From: Planctomycetales bacterium ZRK34
Lineage (GTDB): Bacteria; Planctomycetota; Phycisphaerae; Phycisphaerales; Zrk34
NCBI GenBank assembly: GCA_014873095.1
Contig: CP050848.1
Span: 3,717,850-3,781,849 of the forward strand
Direction of reading: 5' to 3'
DNA length: 64,000 bases
Shown here: positions 1 through 8,215 of the stretch, in pieces
Layout of the letters: each line of letters opens with the position of its first letter
How positions within the stretch are numbered: the stretch's first letter is position 1
Position numbers and translations under genes: made by a program
The notes under the pieces: model-generated
Told to the model about the DNA's origin: nothing
Seen by the model: only the letters and a program-made list of their open reading frames with translations
Database searches by the model: none

Positions 1-1
1 G

Positions 2-766
2 TGGTACTGGTACCTGCAACTGCTCACGTGGTATCACCCCAAGGCCGGGCCGTGGTGGTCCGAGGCGTTGATCGTCGTGTTGTGGGTCATCGGCAGCGTG
101 CTGTCGCTGGGCGGTTGGGGTTTTGCCGGCGAGGCCCGGCGATTCCGAGGCCCGGCGGTGTTCATGACGGTTTACGCGTTCGTGCTACTGGCGGTGTATT
201 CGGTGATTCCGTACAAGACGCCTTGGATCGTGCTGGGCCCAATGCACGCGATGATCATCGTCGGCGGAATCGGCGCGGCAGTGATTGTCCGCAAGACGCC
301 GACCGTCTGGGCCAAGGCGATCGTGATTCTCGCGCTGGCCGCCGCCGCCGGGCAACTCGCCGACAAGGCCTACCAGACCAATTTCCGCTTCTACGCCGAC
401 GCCCGCAGTCCGTGGGTGTATGCCCACCCGACGCGCGATGTGTTCCGCATCGCCGAGCGGGCCCAGCAGATTGCCGAGGTCAGCGGACAGGGCGACCAGA
501 TGGTCATCCGCGTGATTGATGATGGTAACTACTGGCCGCTGCCGTATTACCTGCGGACGTTCGAGCATGTGGGTTTTCTACCCCGGGTGCCTGAGAAGCT
601 GGAAGGGCCGTTCATCATCGCCGGGCCGGCGCTCGATGATGCCGTCGGTAAGCGCCTCGTTGACACTCACCACGGCGAATACTACGGCCTGCGGCCCGGG
701 GTTGTGATTTCCGTGTATATCCGCAAGGATCTCTGGGACGCTTTCATCGAGCGCCAGAGTCAGTAA
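2..766 (+). CDS. Membrane glycosyltransferase-like protein, C-terminal part
   Basis: The reading frame is open at the window edge, so the N-terminal part and start codon lie outside; 254 residues are visible. The visible part begins with a Trp/Tyr-rich stretch, then has several hydrophobic segments (about residues 23-35, 50-70, 75-95 and 100-118), and ends in a soluble domain of about 130 residues. The run SVIPYKTPW in a membrane segment resembles the family of large polytopic proteins called TIGR03663 / Agl23-like, related to Arnold/PMT-type glycosyltransferases. The soluble tail would face the periplasm. The assignment rests on that motif and the topology only; another GT39-like family remains possible. 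Confidence 0.6.
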   Translation, partial: WYWYLQLLTWYHPKAGPWWSEALIVVLWVIGSVLSLGGWGFAGEARRFRGPAVFMTVYAFVLLAVYSVIPYKTPWIVLGPMHAMIIVGGIGAAVIVRKTPTVWAKAIVILALAAAAGQLADKAYQTNFRFYADARSPWVYAHPTRDVFRIAERAQQIAEVSGQGDQMVIRVIDDGNYWPLPYYLRTFEHVGFLPRVPEKLEGPFIIAGPALDDAVGKRLVDTHHGEYYGLRPGVVISVYIRKDLWDAFIERQSQ

Positions 767-823
767 AATAAAACTCCCGCCTGCTGCGTTTGATTCGTTG
801 CCAACCAAACAGGAGTCCCCTTC

Positions 824-2770
824 ATGTTTAAGCGTTCCCTTTTCGCTGTGGCGTGTCTGTGCCTGATCGCCTCGATCGCACAAGCCGCCTCCAACCAGCC
901 CCCGCAAGGCTTCACCGCCCTGTTCAACGGCAAGAATCTCGACGGCTGGTGGGGCGAGTCCACCACCGATCCGCGCAGCTACATCAATCTGCCGGCCGAT
1001 GAACTTGCCGCCAAAAAGCAGAAGTCGCTGGACGACATCAACAAGCACTGGTCCGTCGAAAAAGGCGAGCTGGTCAACGACGGTCACGGCCTCTACCTGA
1101 CGACCGACAAGTTCTACGGCGATTTCGAACTGCTGCTCGAATACAAGACCGTCGCCAAGGCCGACTCGGGCGTGTATCTCCGCGGCGTGCCGCAGGTGCA
1201 GATCTGGGACTACACCGAGGAAGGCGGCAAGTGGAAGATCGGCGCCGACAAGGGCTCCGGCGGCCTGTGGAACAACCCCAAGGACTGGCCCGGTAAAGAC
1301 CCGGCCGTGCTGGCGGACAAGCCCTTCGGGCAGTGGAATAAGCTGCGTGTGATCATGGTTGGCGAGCGCGTCAGCGTCTGGCTCAACGACAAACTCGTCG
1401 TCGACCACGCCCGCATGAAAAACTACTACGACAAGAAGGGCAGCACCCCGATCCCCGCGGTCGGCCCCATCCAGCTTCAGACCCACGGTGGTGAAATCCG
1501 CTGGCGCGACGTGTTCATCCGCGAGATCGGAACCGATGAAGCCAACCAGTACCTGGCCAGGAAGTCGGGCGATGGCTTCGAGCAGATCTTCAACGGCAAG
1601 AATTTCGACGGCTGGGCCGGTCCGACCGACAACTACGAAGTCACTTCCGATGGCAATCTCATGTGTAAGCCTGGCAAAGGCGGCACGATCTACACCAAGG
1701 CCGAGTACAGCGACTTCGTGGCCCGCCTCGAGTTCAAGCTTCCGCCCGGCGGCAACAACGGCCTGGCCATCCGCTATCCCGGTCACGGCAACGCCGCTTA
1801 CGACGCCATGTGCGAATGCCAGGTGCTCGACAATACCGCCGACAAGTACAAGGACCTCAAGCCCCAGCAGTATCACGGTTCGATTTACGCGCAGTTCCCC
1901 GCTCAGCGCGGCTACCTCCGTCCCGTTGGTCAGTGGAATTTTCAAACCGTCACCGTCAAGGGCCACCGCCTGATCTGCGAACTCAACGGCACCGTCATCA
2001 CCGACTGCGATGTGTCCACGCTCAAGCCCGGCGACTTCATGTACGACATCGCCAAGTTCAAGGGCCGCATGCGGACCGAGGGGCACTTCGGCTTTGCCGG
2101 CCACAACGACCCCGTGCAGTTCCGCAATATCTACATCAAGAAACTCGACGGCGCCGCCGCCGCGACCTCGACCTCGGCGCAGACCACCGCTTCGGACAAG
2201 ACCGTCAAGCTTTTCGATGGTTCCAACCTTGACCACTGGAACTACAAGAAAGACGGCTGGAAGATCGAAGACGGCGCCATGGCCCTGCAGAACAAGGGCG
2301 GATACATCTGGACCAAGAAAACCTACGGCGACTTCGTGCTCGATCTCGAAGTCAAGATGTCCAAGGGCTGCAACAGCGGCATCTTCATCCGCACCAATCC
2401 CAAGAACGCCGTGCAGGGCGGCTTCGAAATCCAGGTGCTCGATTCTTACGGCAAGAAAGAACCCGGCAAGCATGACTTCACCGCGCTCTACGACGCCAAG
2501 GCCCCGAGCAAGAACGTGTGCAAGGCTCCCGGCGAGTGGAACCATGTGACCATCACCGCCAAGGGCCCGATGTACACCGTCGTCGCCAACGGCGAGAAGG
2601 TCCTCGAAGTCAATCTCGACGACTGGGACACGCCCAACAAGAACCCCGACGGCTCCAAGAACAAGTTCAAGACGGCCCTGAAAGACCTGCCGCGCACCGG
2701 CCACATCGGCTTCCAGGACCACGGCCACCCCGTCTGGTACCGCAACATCACGATCAAGCCGCTGGACTGA
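824..2770 (+). CDS. Secreted protein with three DUF1080 (3-keto-disaccharide hydrolase-like) domains
   Basis: 648 residues. A signal peptide occupies residues 1 to about 22, ending in AQAA. Three related domains follow, each opening with the DUF1080 signature: LFNGKNLDGW near residue 32, IFNGKNFDGW near 257 and LFDGSNLDHW near 465. DUF1080 domains have a concanavalin-like jelly-roll fold and include 3-keto-glycoside hydrolases, so a role in extracellular sugar breakdown is likely. Most family members carry one domain; three in tandem suggests internal duplication, perhaps for multivalent binding. AGGAG at 811-815 fixes the ATG. A hairpin terminator follows. Substrate unknown. Confidence 0.88.
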   Translation: MFKRSLFAVACLCLIASIAQAASNQPPQGFTALFNGKNLDGWWGESTTDPRSYINLPADELAAKKQKSLDDINKHWSVEKGELVNDGHGLYLTTDKFYGDFELLLEYKTVAKADSGVYLRGVPQVQIWDYTEEGGKWKIGADKGSGGLWNNPKDWPGKDPAVLADKPFGQWNKLRVIMVGERVSVWLNDKLVVDHARMKNYYDKKGSTPIPAVGPIQLQTHGGEIRWRDVFIREIGTDEANQYLARKSGDGFEQIFNGKNFDGWAGPTDNYEVTSDGNLMCKPGKGGTIYTKAEYSDFVARLEFKLPPGGNNGLAIRYPGHGNAAYDAMCECQVLDNTADKYKDLKPQQYHGSIYAQFPAQRGYLRPVGQWNFQTVTVKGHRLICELNGTVITDCDVSTLKPGDFMYDIAKFKGRMRTEGHFGFAGHNDPVQFRNIYIKKLDGAAAATSTSAQTTASDKTVKLFDGSNLDHWNYKKDGWKIEDGAMALQNKGGYIWTKKTYGDFVLDLEVKMSKGCNSGIFIRTNPKNAVQGGFEIQVLDSYGKKEPGKHDFTALYDAKAPSKNVCKAPGEWNHVTITAKGPMYTVVANGEKVLEVNLDDWDTPNKNPDGSKNKFKTALKDLPRTGHIGFQDHGHPVWYRNITIKPLD

Positions 2771-2792
2771 TTTGCGGCAAAATCATCAATAC

Positions 2793-2829
2793 AAAAGAAC
2801 CCCGGAACGCTTGCTCCGGGGTTCTTTTT
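2793..2829. terminator. Bidirectional rho-independent terminator
   Basis: An inverted repeat (AAAAGAACCCCGGA against TCCGGGGTTCTTTTT) with an 8-base loop containing CTTG lies between two convergent genes. A-run and T-run on the two sides allow it to end transcription of the DUF1080 gene on the plus strand and the GspE-N-like gene on the minus strand. Confidence 0.85.
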
Positions 2830-2854
2830 GTAGCGATGAATCTGTGTCGGCGGG

Positions 2855-3331
2855 TCAACTCGCCATCGGCAGGTCGAGGGCGGCGGGCCAGGGGTAGTGT
2901 TCCATCAGGAACTCTTCGAGTTGGGGCCGCTTGGCGATGAGGAAGTAGACCGGGTCTTCGAAGCGGCGCCAGGCGAAGCTGACGGCACGCTTCAGGTGCT
3001 CGCGACTGGTGGCGGTGACGATCTCGCGGCCATCCTTGCGAATCGGCAGCAGGCGGAACTGCCAGGCCTGGCGGCGGTTGAGCACACGCAGCACCTGCGT
3101 GTCGATGCGCTGCTGCTCGAGGTCGACTTCGGTGCCGTAGCTGATGTACTGCTCGATCCATGCCTGTTCGACCTGCTCGGCGCCGAGGCCGAACATCTGC
3201 TCGGCGAGTAGGCCGAATGGACGTATCTCCCGCTTCTGCTCCGCAAGAATTTCATCGACCTGCTCGACGGTGAGCAGTCCTTTATCGACGAGAATCTGAC
3301 CGAGGCGTGCAGGCGGTTTGGTTTGAGGCAT
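2855..3331 (-). CDS. GspE/MshEN N-terminal domain-like protein
   Basis: 158 residues. The N-terminus reads LGQILVDKGLLTVEQVDEIL, the typical opening of the GspE N-terminal (MshEN) domain, which in type II secretion/type IV pilus ATPases binds nucleotide or cyclic di-GMP. No ATPase domain follows, so this is a stand-alone regulatory or adaptor version. The start was set at the ATG preceded by GGAG at a good distance; the frame stays open another 44 codons upstream without a better start. It converges on the DUF1080 gene. Target unknown. Confidence 0.62.
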   Translation of the reverse strand: MPQTKPPARLGQILVDKGLLTVEQVDEILAEQKREIRPFGLLAEQMFGLGAEQVEQAWIEQYISYGTEVDLEQQRIDTQVLRVLNRRQAWQFRLLPIRKDGREIVTATSREHLKRAVSFAWRRFEDPVYFLIAKRPQLEEFLMEHYPWPAALDLPMAS

Positions 3332-3481
3332 GTATTTTCTCCGAATTACTGATTGAGTCGGCGGCATGCCGGCTCCAAATTCACCATCGGCCGCTGGCGG
3401 GTGGAAATTAACCATGCCACAACATGATCGGACTTCATCGGTCCGTCTGTAACGTCTGCGCAAATGGATGTCGGTAAATGG

Positions 3482-3886
3482 TTATTCGCTGTTGCCGCCG
3501 GCTTCTTCGAGCACGTGTTCGGCGACGTAGATGGGCACATCGTTGGCGATGCCGAGCGCGATGGCATCGCTGGGGCGCGAGTCGACTTCGATGACCTCGC
3601 CGTCGCGGCGGATGATCAAACGGGCGAAGAAGGTGTGGTCGTGCAGATCGTTGATGAGGATCTGTTCGAGGTTGCCGCCGAGTTGCTCGATGGTGTTGGC
3701 CAGCAGTTCGTGGGTTTGCGGGCGTTTGATGGGAATGTTTTTCAAGCGGCGCTCGATGGCGGCGGCTTCGAACAGGCCGATCACGATCGGAAAGGTGCGA
3801 TCACCGTCGACTTCACGCAGGTAGATCACCTGATAGTCCTGCGTCTCGGTGATGAGGATTCTCGAAAGCTCCATGTGAACGGCCAT
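3482..3886 (-). CDS. Bifunctional nuclease (DUF151/BFN) family protein
   Basis: 134 residues. It begins MELSRILITETQDYQVIYL about four residues in and contains IVIGLFEAAAIERRL and VDSRPSDAIALGIANDVPIY, hallmarks of the BFN/DUF151 domain (RNase and DNase activity shown in plants; bacterial role poorly known). Start chosen at the ATG with GGAG seven bases upstream. It is divergent from an AlkA-like glycosylase with only 52 bp between them. In other planctomycetes and actinobacteria this domain is also often a small stand-alone protein. Confidence 0.85.
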   Translation of the reverse strand: MAVHMELSRILITETQDYQVIYLREVDGDRTFPIVIGLFEAAAIERRLKNIPIKRPQTHELLANTIEQLGGNLEQILINDLHDHTFFARLIIRRDGEVIEVDSRPSDAIALGIANDVPIYVAEHVLEEAGGNSE

Positions 3887-3925
3887 ATCTACACTCCGGC
3901 AGCGGACGACGTGTTGCCTGTCGAT

Positions 3926-3931
3926 TATACT
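3926..3931 (+). promoter_or_regulatory. -10 element seven bases before an ATG (possible leaderless start)
   Basis: TATACT matches the -10 consensus at five of six positions and ends seven bases before the ATG at 3939. No Shine-Dalgarno sequence is visible in the spacer CGACGAG. Transcription would start at or next to the A of the ATG. No convincing -35 hexamer is present. Confidence 0.45.
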
Positions 3932-3938
3932 CGACGAG

Positions 3939-4811
3939 ATGGCAAGTGTGCTGAGTTTGAAAGTTCCGAGCGATTTCGCACTGAGGCCGGCGGTCAACAC
4001 GTACGGGTATTATCGACTGGCGCCGAACGTATGGGACGACGAGGCGGGCGTGTTGATCCGGCCGCTGCACGATGCGGACGGCGGGATCGTCGTGACGCGC
4101 ACAACGCAGACGCGCGGCAGTGGGAAGCTCACGATCCGATGCGATCACACGCTCAATGCGGCCGACCGGGCGGCGGTCAAGCGGCAGGTGACGCGCATGC
4201 TGCGCCTCGATGAGAACCTGTCGGCGTGGCGCCGGTTGCATCGGCCCGCGGCGAAAGTCCATTTCGGGCGGTTGTTCCGCTCACCGACGCTGTTCGAGGA
4301 CATCATCAAGACCATCACGAGTTGCAACATCTCGTGGGGCGGCACGATCGCGATGAATCAGCGGATGGTCGAGCACTTCGGCGAAGGTGGATTTCCGACG
4401 GCCCGGCAGCTTGCGGCGGTCAAACCGGCCGTGTTGCAGAAGCGGTGCCGGGTGGGATATCGGGCCGATCGGATGGTGAAGCTGGCTCGGGATGTGGTCG
4501 AAGGGCGGTTGGACATGGCGTGGTTTGAGTCGCCCGACCGCACGACCGACGAGCTGTTCGACGCGCTGCGGCGTATTCACGGCGTCGGACCTTACGCCGC
4601 CAGCAACATCCTCCAACACCTGGGTCACTATGACCGCTTGCCCGTCGATTCGGAACTCATCCGCCATCTCAAGGACTCGCGCGGCCTCGAAGGCACCCTG
4701 GCTGAGATCACCCGCCGGGCTCATGTGTTGTACGACCCCTTCGCCCCGTATCAGTTTCTGGCGTATTGGTTTGAGCTGTGGACCGGCTATCGCCAGCGCG
4801 GCGTGCTCTGA
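3939..4811 (+). CDS. HhH-GPD DNA glycosylase, AlkA-like (3-methyladenine glycosylase II)
   Basis: 290 residues, the usual length of AlkA/OGG1-type enzymes. The first ~100 residues form a variable N-terminal domain. The glycosylase core follows: LFEDIIKTITSCNISW near residue 115, the helix-hairpin-helix segment IHGVGPYAASNIL near 220, and the catalytic aspartate in LPVDSELIRH near 235. No lysine sits at the OGG1 position, which favours a monofunctional glycosylase that removes alkylated bases. It is transcribed away from the BFN gene and appears leaderless. The exact substrate (alkylated purine or 8-oxoguanine) cannot be settled by eye. Confidence 0.82.
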   Translation: MASVLSLKVPSDFALRPAVNTYGYYRLAPNVWDDEAGVLIRPLHDADGGIVVTRTTQTRGSGKLTIRCDHTLNAADRAAVKRQVTRMLRLDENLSAWRRLHRPAAKVHFGRLFRSPTLFEDIIKTITSCNISWGGTIAMNQRMVEHFGEGGFPTARQLAAVKPAVLQKRCRVGYRADRMVKLARDVVEGRLDMAWFESPDRTTDELFDALRRIHGVGPYAASNILQHLGHYDRLPVDSELIRHLKDSRGLEGTLAEITRRAHVLYDPFAPYQFLAYWFELWTGYRQRGVL

Positions 4812-4978
4812 GCGATTCACATCGCCATATTTTCTATCTTCACATCCGATTGTCTGAACGCCCTTCCAGACGGCACAGCTTTCCCAGCTTGCCATGATTT
4901 TCGCTGGCTGACTCAAAAATATCGTGCATCTTTTATATGGAGAGGGAAAAAGGGATGACGCAGTTGAGGAGATCTACT

Positions 4979-5107
4979 ATGTCACCCAGAGAAGTCATGA
5001 GTCTGAGCACCATCGTGTTGATCTGGTCGGCCCTGTGGTTCGGCCTGGGGGTCCTGTTGATGGACTTCGAAAATGTGATCAACATGGTGCGGACGCTGAT
5101 CGGCTGA
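4979..5107 (+). CDS. Small single-span membrane protein (42 aa)
   Basis: A 42-residue frame starts at an ATG preceded by GAGGAG seven bases upstream, a strong ribosome binding site. Residues 8-28 (STIVLIWSALWFGLGVLLM) form one hydrophobic helix, followed by a short amphipathic tail. Two further in-frame ATGs lie upstream (4937, 4955) but have weaker sites. It ends 63 bp before miaB. I do not recognise the family. The strong ribosome site and clean helix make it likely to be real. Confidence 0.55.
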   Translation: MSPREVMSLSTIVLIWSALWFGLGVLLMDFENVINMVRTLIG

Positions 5108-5170
5108 GGTTTGGCCGGTCCGGTCGTTGTGGTCGATTCGCGTGGGGTTGACCGGTAAAATCACCCCATC

Positions 5171-6757
5171 ATGACCGCAGCGCCCACCCGCAAAGTCTAT
5201 CTCGAAACCTTCGGCTGCCAGATGAATGTGCTGGACAGCGAGTTGGTTGTCGGCCAGCTCCGTGCGATGGGTTACCAGACCTCGACGGACCCCGCCGGGG
5301 CGGATGTCGTGCTGTACAACACCTGCTCGGTTCGCCAGGCTGCCGAGGACAAGGTCTATGGCCGGCTCGGCGACGCCAAACATCTCAAAAAGGCCAATCC
5401 CGACGTCGTGCTCGGCGTCATCGGCTGCATGGCCGAGCGCGATGGCGCTGACATGCTGCGTCGCTATCCGCAGGTCGACCTCATGTGTGGCCCCGGGGAG
5501 CTGGATAAAGTCCCGCTGCTGATCGACAACGTCGTCAAGACCCGCGATCGTCAGACCGCCCTGCAAGGCAACAACGCCCGCCGCAGTTCGACCCTCGCCG
5601 CTGCCGCGGATGACCTGGAACTGCTCGACCTGTCGCGCTCGATGAGCCCCGAAGAGCATCGCGGCTCGGCCTACGTGCGGATCACCCGCGGGTGCAACAA
5701 ATTCTGCACCTACTGTGTCGTGCCGTTTACGCGCGGAGCGGAGATTCACCGTCCGCCGGACCACATCGTCGATGAGTGCAAACGCCTCGCCGATGCGGGC
5801 GTGCTTGAGATCACGCTGCTGGGGCAGACCGTCAACCATTATCGATATGACCACGGGGCCGCGGTGCACATCGACGGCAAGCTTCAGCCGCAGATCGGAC
5901 CCGGCGGTGGGGCGTTTAAGAGTGCGGAGCATCAACACAACGTCGGTCGGCGCGTGACGAGCTTCGCCGATCTGCTGAAGCGCATCCACGATGAAGTGCC
6001 GGCCATCGAGCGTCTGCGTTTTGTCACCAGCTACCCGCGCGACTTCGGTGACGACATTCTGCAGGTCATGGCCCAGTCGCCGCGCATCTGCCGCTACCTG
6101 CACGTGCCCGCCCAGTCGGGCTCGGACCGCGTGCTCAAGGCGATGAATCGTGAATACACCGTCGCTGAGTATGTCGACTTCGTCCAGCGCACGCGTTCGT
6201 TCATGCCGGATGTCCAACTCGCCAGCGACTTTATCGTCGGCTTCCCCACCGAGACCGACGACGAGTTTCAACAGACCGTCGACCTGCTGCGGACCTGCCG
6301 CTTCAAGAACAGCTTCATCTTCAAATACTCGCCGCGCCCCGGCACCGTCGCCATCGATCGCTTTGAAGATGACATCCCCGATGAGGTTAAACGCTACCGC
6401 AACGTGACCCTGCTCAACGCCCAGGCGGAAGTCTCGCAATCGATCTCCGACCAGCAGATCGGCAAGACATTCGATGTACTCGTCGAAGGCATGTCCAACT
6501 ACGCTCGCAAGGGCCGCGCCGCGCGGCGGGGTGATTTAAATCCCCCCGCCTCCAACGTCGAACTGCGTTGGGAATCCTCGGAAGCAGGTGGCCCCGTGGA
6601 AAACATCACCCAACTCACCGCCCGAACCCGCGGCGACCTGATCGTGATGTTCGACGGTCCCGCCGACCTGATCGGCCGCATCGTCCCCGTCAAAATCCAC
6701 ACCGCCAAGCCCCTCACGCTGTTCGGCGATCTGGTGAAAACGCCTTCGGCTGTTTGA
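5171..6757 (+). CDS. miaB: tRNA-2-methylthio-N6-dimethylallyladenosine synthase MiaB
   Basis: 528 residues. MiaB is a radical SAM enzyme with two 4Fe-4S clusters that adds a methylthio group to i6A37 of tRNAs reading UNN codons. The N-terminal UPF0004 domain holds C16, C52 and C86; the radical SAM triad is C175/C179/C182 in GCNKFCTYC; a TRAM-like RNA-binding tail ends the protein. It is longer than usual (about 450) because of an insert at about residues 226-262, between the LLGQTVNHY motif and FADLLKRIH, which I associate with planctomycetal MiaB. GQTVN replaces the common GQNVN. A TAAAAT hexamer ends nine bases before the ATG with no Shine-Dalgarno. Confidence 0.95.
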   Translation: MTAAPTRKVYLETFGCQMNVLDSELVVGQLRAMGYQTSTDPAGADVVLYNTCSVRQAAEDKVYGRLGDAKHLKKANPDVVLGVIGCMAERDGADMLRRYPQVDLMCGPGELDKVPLLIDNVVKTRDRQTALQGNNARRSSTLAAAADDLELLDLSRSMSPEEHRGSAYVRITRGCNKFCTYCVVPFTRGAEIHRPPDHIVDECKRLADAGVLEITLLGQTVNHYRYDHGAAVHIDGKLQPQIGPGGGAFKSAEHQHNVGRRVTSFADLLKRIHDEVPAIERLRFVTSYPRDFGDDILQVMAQSPRICRYLHVPAQSGSDRVLKAMNREYTVAEYVDFVQRTRSFMPDVQLASDFIVGFPTETDDEFQQTVDLLRTCRFKNSFIFKYSPRPGTVAIDRFEDDIPDEVKRYRNVTLLNAQAEVSQSISDQQIGKTFDVLVEGMSNYARKGRAARRGDLNPPASNVELRWESSEAGGPVENITQLTARTRGDLIVMFDGPADLIGRIVPVKIHTAKPLTLFGDLVKTPSAV

Positions 6758-6781
6758 TTGGCGTATATTCCGTGCTATACT
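6754..6781 (+). promoter_or_regulatory. Promoter for hicAB
   Basis: TTGATT (6754-6759), a 16-bp spacer and TATACT (6776-6781) form a sigma70-type promoter starting inside the last codons of miaB. The transcript would begin about 50 bases before hicA. Confidence 0.55.
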
Positions 6782-6839
6782 GGTTTGCTGGCCCACGCGC
6801 ATGCGCGAGCGTCATCGTGCGGAAAGGAATCCATGAAAA

Positions 6840-7037
6840 GTGCCATCAGAAATCCGCTTCACGATCATCCGCAAGACGCTTGAGGATCACGGCTGGAGAC
6901 TCGACCGGGTCAAGGGTTCGCACCATGTGTTCACCAAACCAGGGGCGGACACGGTGTCGATTCCTGTTCACAACAACAAGGTGAAGCCACGCTATGTGCG
7001 CAAAGTCCAGAAGCTCATCGAAGAACAAGGCGATTGA
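6840..7037 (+). CDS. hicA: HicA-type toxin (mRNA interferase)
   Basis: 65 residues, the normal HicA size. The double-stranded-RNA-binding-like fold is recognised from RKTLEDHGWRLDRVKGSHHVF, where the HicA active histidine lies in GSHH, and from SIPVHNNKVKPRYVRKV. HicA cleaves mRNA and is neutralised by HicB. The frame starts with GTG; the nearby ATG at 6833 is in another frame and stops after 16 codons. A GGAAAGGA stretch about 12 bases upstream may serve the ribosome. It overlaps the antitoxin gene by 44 bases. Confidence 0.82.
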   Translation: MPSEIRFTIIRKTLEDHGWRLDRVKGSHHVFTKPGADTVSIPVHNNKVKPRYVRKVQKLIEEQGD

Positions 7038-7401
7038 TCGGCCGTTTGATCCGAAGCTGTGGAAGCGGGCCAGTGAAATTGCCCGGAGCTATCGCTTGAT
7101 CATCGAGTTCGAAGATGGCGAATACTACGGCTCCACCCTTGAGATGCCTTACGTCATGGCGGATGGCAAGACGACCGCTGCGTGTGTGGATGCCACGTTG
7201 GAAGCGCTGACGACCGCCGTGGCAACCCTGTTGGAAAACGACCAGGAGCCACCCGCTTCGTCGTCGGACAACAAACGCAGCGAGCAGGTGAATGTGCGGT
7301 TGACGGCGATGGAGAAAATGCGGCTCGAAGAAGCGTCTCGCCGCCAGGGATTCCGCGGGCTGTCGGATTACATCCGCAACAAGGCGCTGGAAGGCGCGTA
7401 A
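6994..7401 (+). CDS. hicB: HicB-type antitoxin
   Basis: 135 residues. The N-terminal half contains the partly degraded RNase-H-like HicB domain (LIIEFEDGEYYGSTLEMPYVMADG, followed by ATLEALTTAVATLL). The C-terminal half (NVRLTAMEKMRLEEAS, then GFRGLSDYIRNKAL) is a ribbon-helix-helix DNA-binding domain that would autoregulate the operon. GGTGA at a suitable distance supports the ATG inside hicA; the first ~15 residues are encoded in the overlap and look unusual, so translation could begin later. Toxin first, antitoxin second is the standard hicAB order. Confidence 0.82.
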   Translation: MCAKSRSSSKNKAIDRPFDPKLWKRASEIARSYRLIIEFEDGEYYGSTLEMPYVMADGKTTAACVDATLEALTTAVATLLENDQEPPASSSDNKRSEQVNVRLTAMEKMRLEEASRRQGFRGLSDYIRNKALEGA

Positions 7402-7408
7402 GCCCCGA

Positions 7409-8215
7409 TCAGTCGTCGTACGGATTCATCGGGTCGGTGGCGGGGTTGTAGTTGGTGCAGGTGATGCCCAGGTACATCGCCAGCGACACAGCCACCATGT
7501 ACATCGACGCCACATCAATCAGGCAATCGACGATCGTCAGCGTGATCAGGCTTTCGTCGAAAGCCAGCGGCAGCGACAGCAGGATGCTCCCGAAAAACAT
7601 CAACACCACCGCCGCCAGCAGCACGATGAAGATGCCGAGCCGTCGGCCCTGCGTCAGTTCCATGCTGCGCGAGAGCACATGACGCACCGATTTGCCCTCG
7701 ATGCACACGACCGGATCGATCAGCGAAAACCACACCGCGAAGACCAGCCCCGGCACGATCAGGCAGATCGTCCCCAGCACAATCGCCAGCCCCGCCAGCA
7801 GTCGATTCACGAATATGCGCGGCCACATCCGTATCGCATAGCTCATCGACTCGCCAAGCGTCGGCGTCCAACGCCCGCTCAGCCGCTGCACGAGTACAAA
7901 GATCACCGCCGGCACGACCAGCGCCGCCCCGACGCCGTTGATGATGCCCTCGACTTTCGCCACGAAAAACATGTCATTGGTGCGGCCGATTTCGATCAGC
8001 CAGTAGTTTTTCAGCAGTTCCAGCGGGGCGAACACGATCAGCGTCAGAGCGGCGATCATCGGCAAGTCGCGGAAAAACAACACGGCTGCGGCGTTCAGCG
8101 GATCGCCGACGCCTTCGAACGGGATAAACGAAAAGTCGATGCGCAGTCCGTCCTGCGCATCGGTCTGCTCGCCGGGATCGTCCCACGGCTCAGGTTGACG
8201 GGGCGGATGATTCAC
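7409..8215 (-). CDS. Multipass membrane protein, GPDPase-membrane-domain/YciC-like
   Basis: 268 residues. After a hydrophilic N-terminus of ~30 residues come about six hydrophobic segments. The segment LIVPGLVFAVWFSLIDPVV followed by VRHVLSRSMELTQGR is the signature of the family annotated as glycerophosphoryl diester phosphodiesterase membrane domain or YciC-like proteins, of uncertain function. It starts with GTG, overlapping the end of ygfZ by 26 bases, so the two are probably co-transcribed. No enzymatic domain is present. Confidence 0.65.
   Translation of the reverse strand: MNHPPRQPEPWDDPGEQTDAQDGLRIDFSFIPFEGVGDPLNAAAVLFFRDLPMIAALTLIVFAPLELLKNYWLIEIGRTNDMFFVAKVEGIINGVGAALVVPAVIFVLVQRLSGRWTPTLGESMSYAIRMWPRIFVNRLLAGLAIVLGTICLIVPGLVFAVWFSLIDPVVCIEGKSVRHVLSRSMELTQGRRLGIFIVLLAAVVLMFFGSILLSLPLAFDESLITLTIVDCLIDVASMYMVAVSLAMYLGITCTNYNPATDPMNPYDD

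Noticed and set aside
578-2728. 716-codon open frame on the minus strand
   Set aside because: It lies opposite the triple DUF1080 gene, which has a signal peptide, clear domains and a ribosome site. The antisense frame is a product of high GC and has no recognisable motif.
4924-5151. 75-codon frame before miaB
   Set aside because: Out of phase with the better-supported 42-codon membrane protein frame, which has the strong ribosome site.
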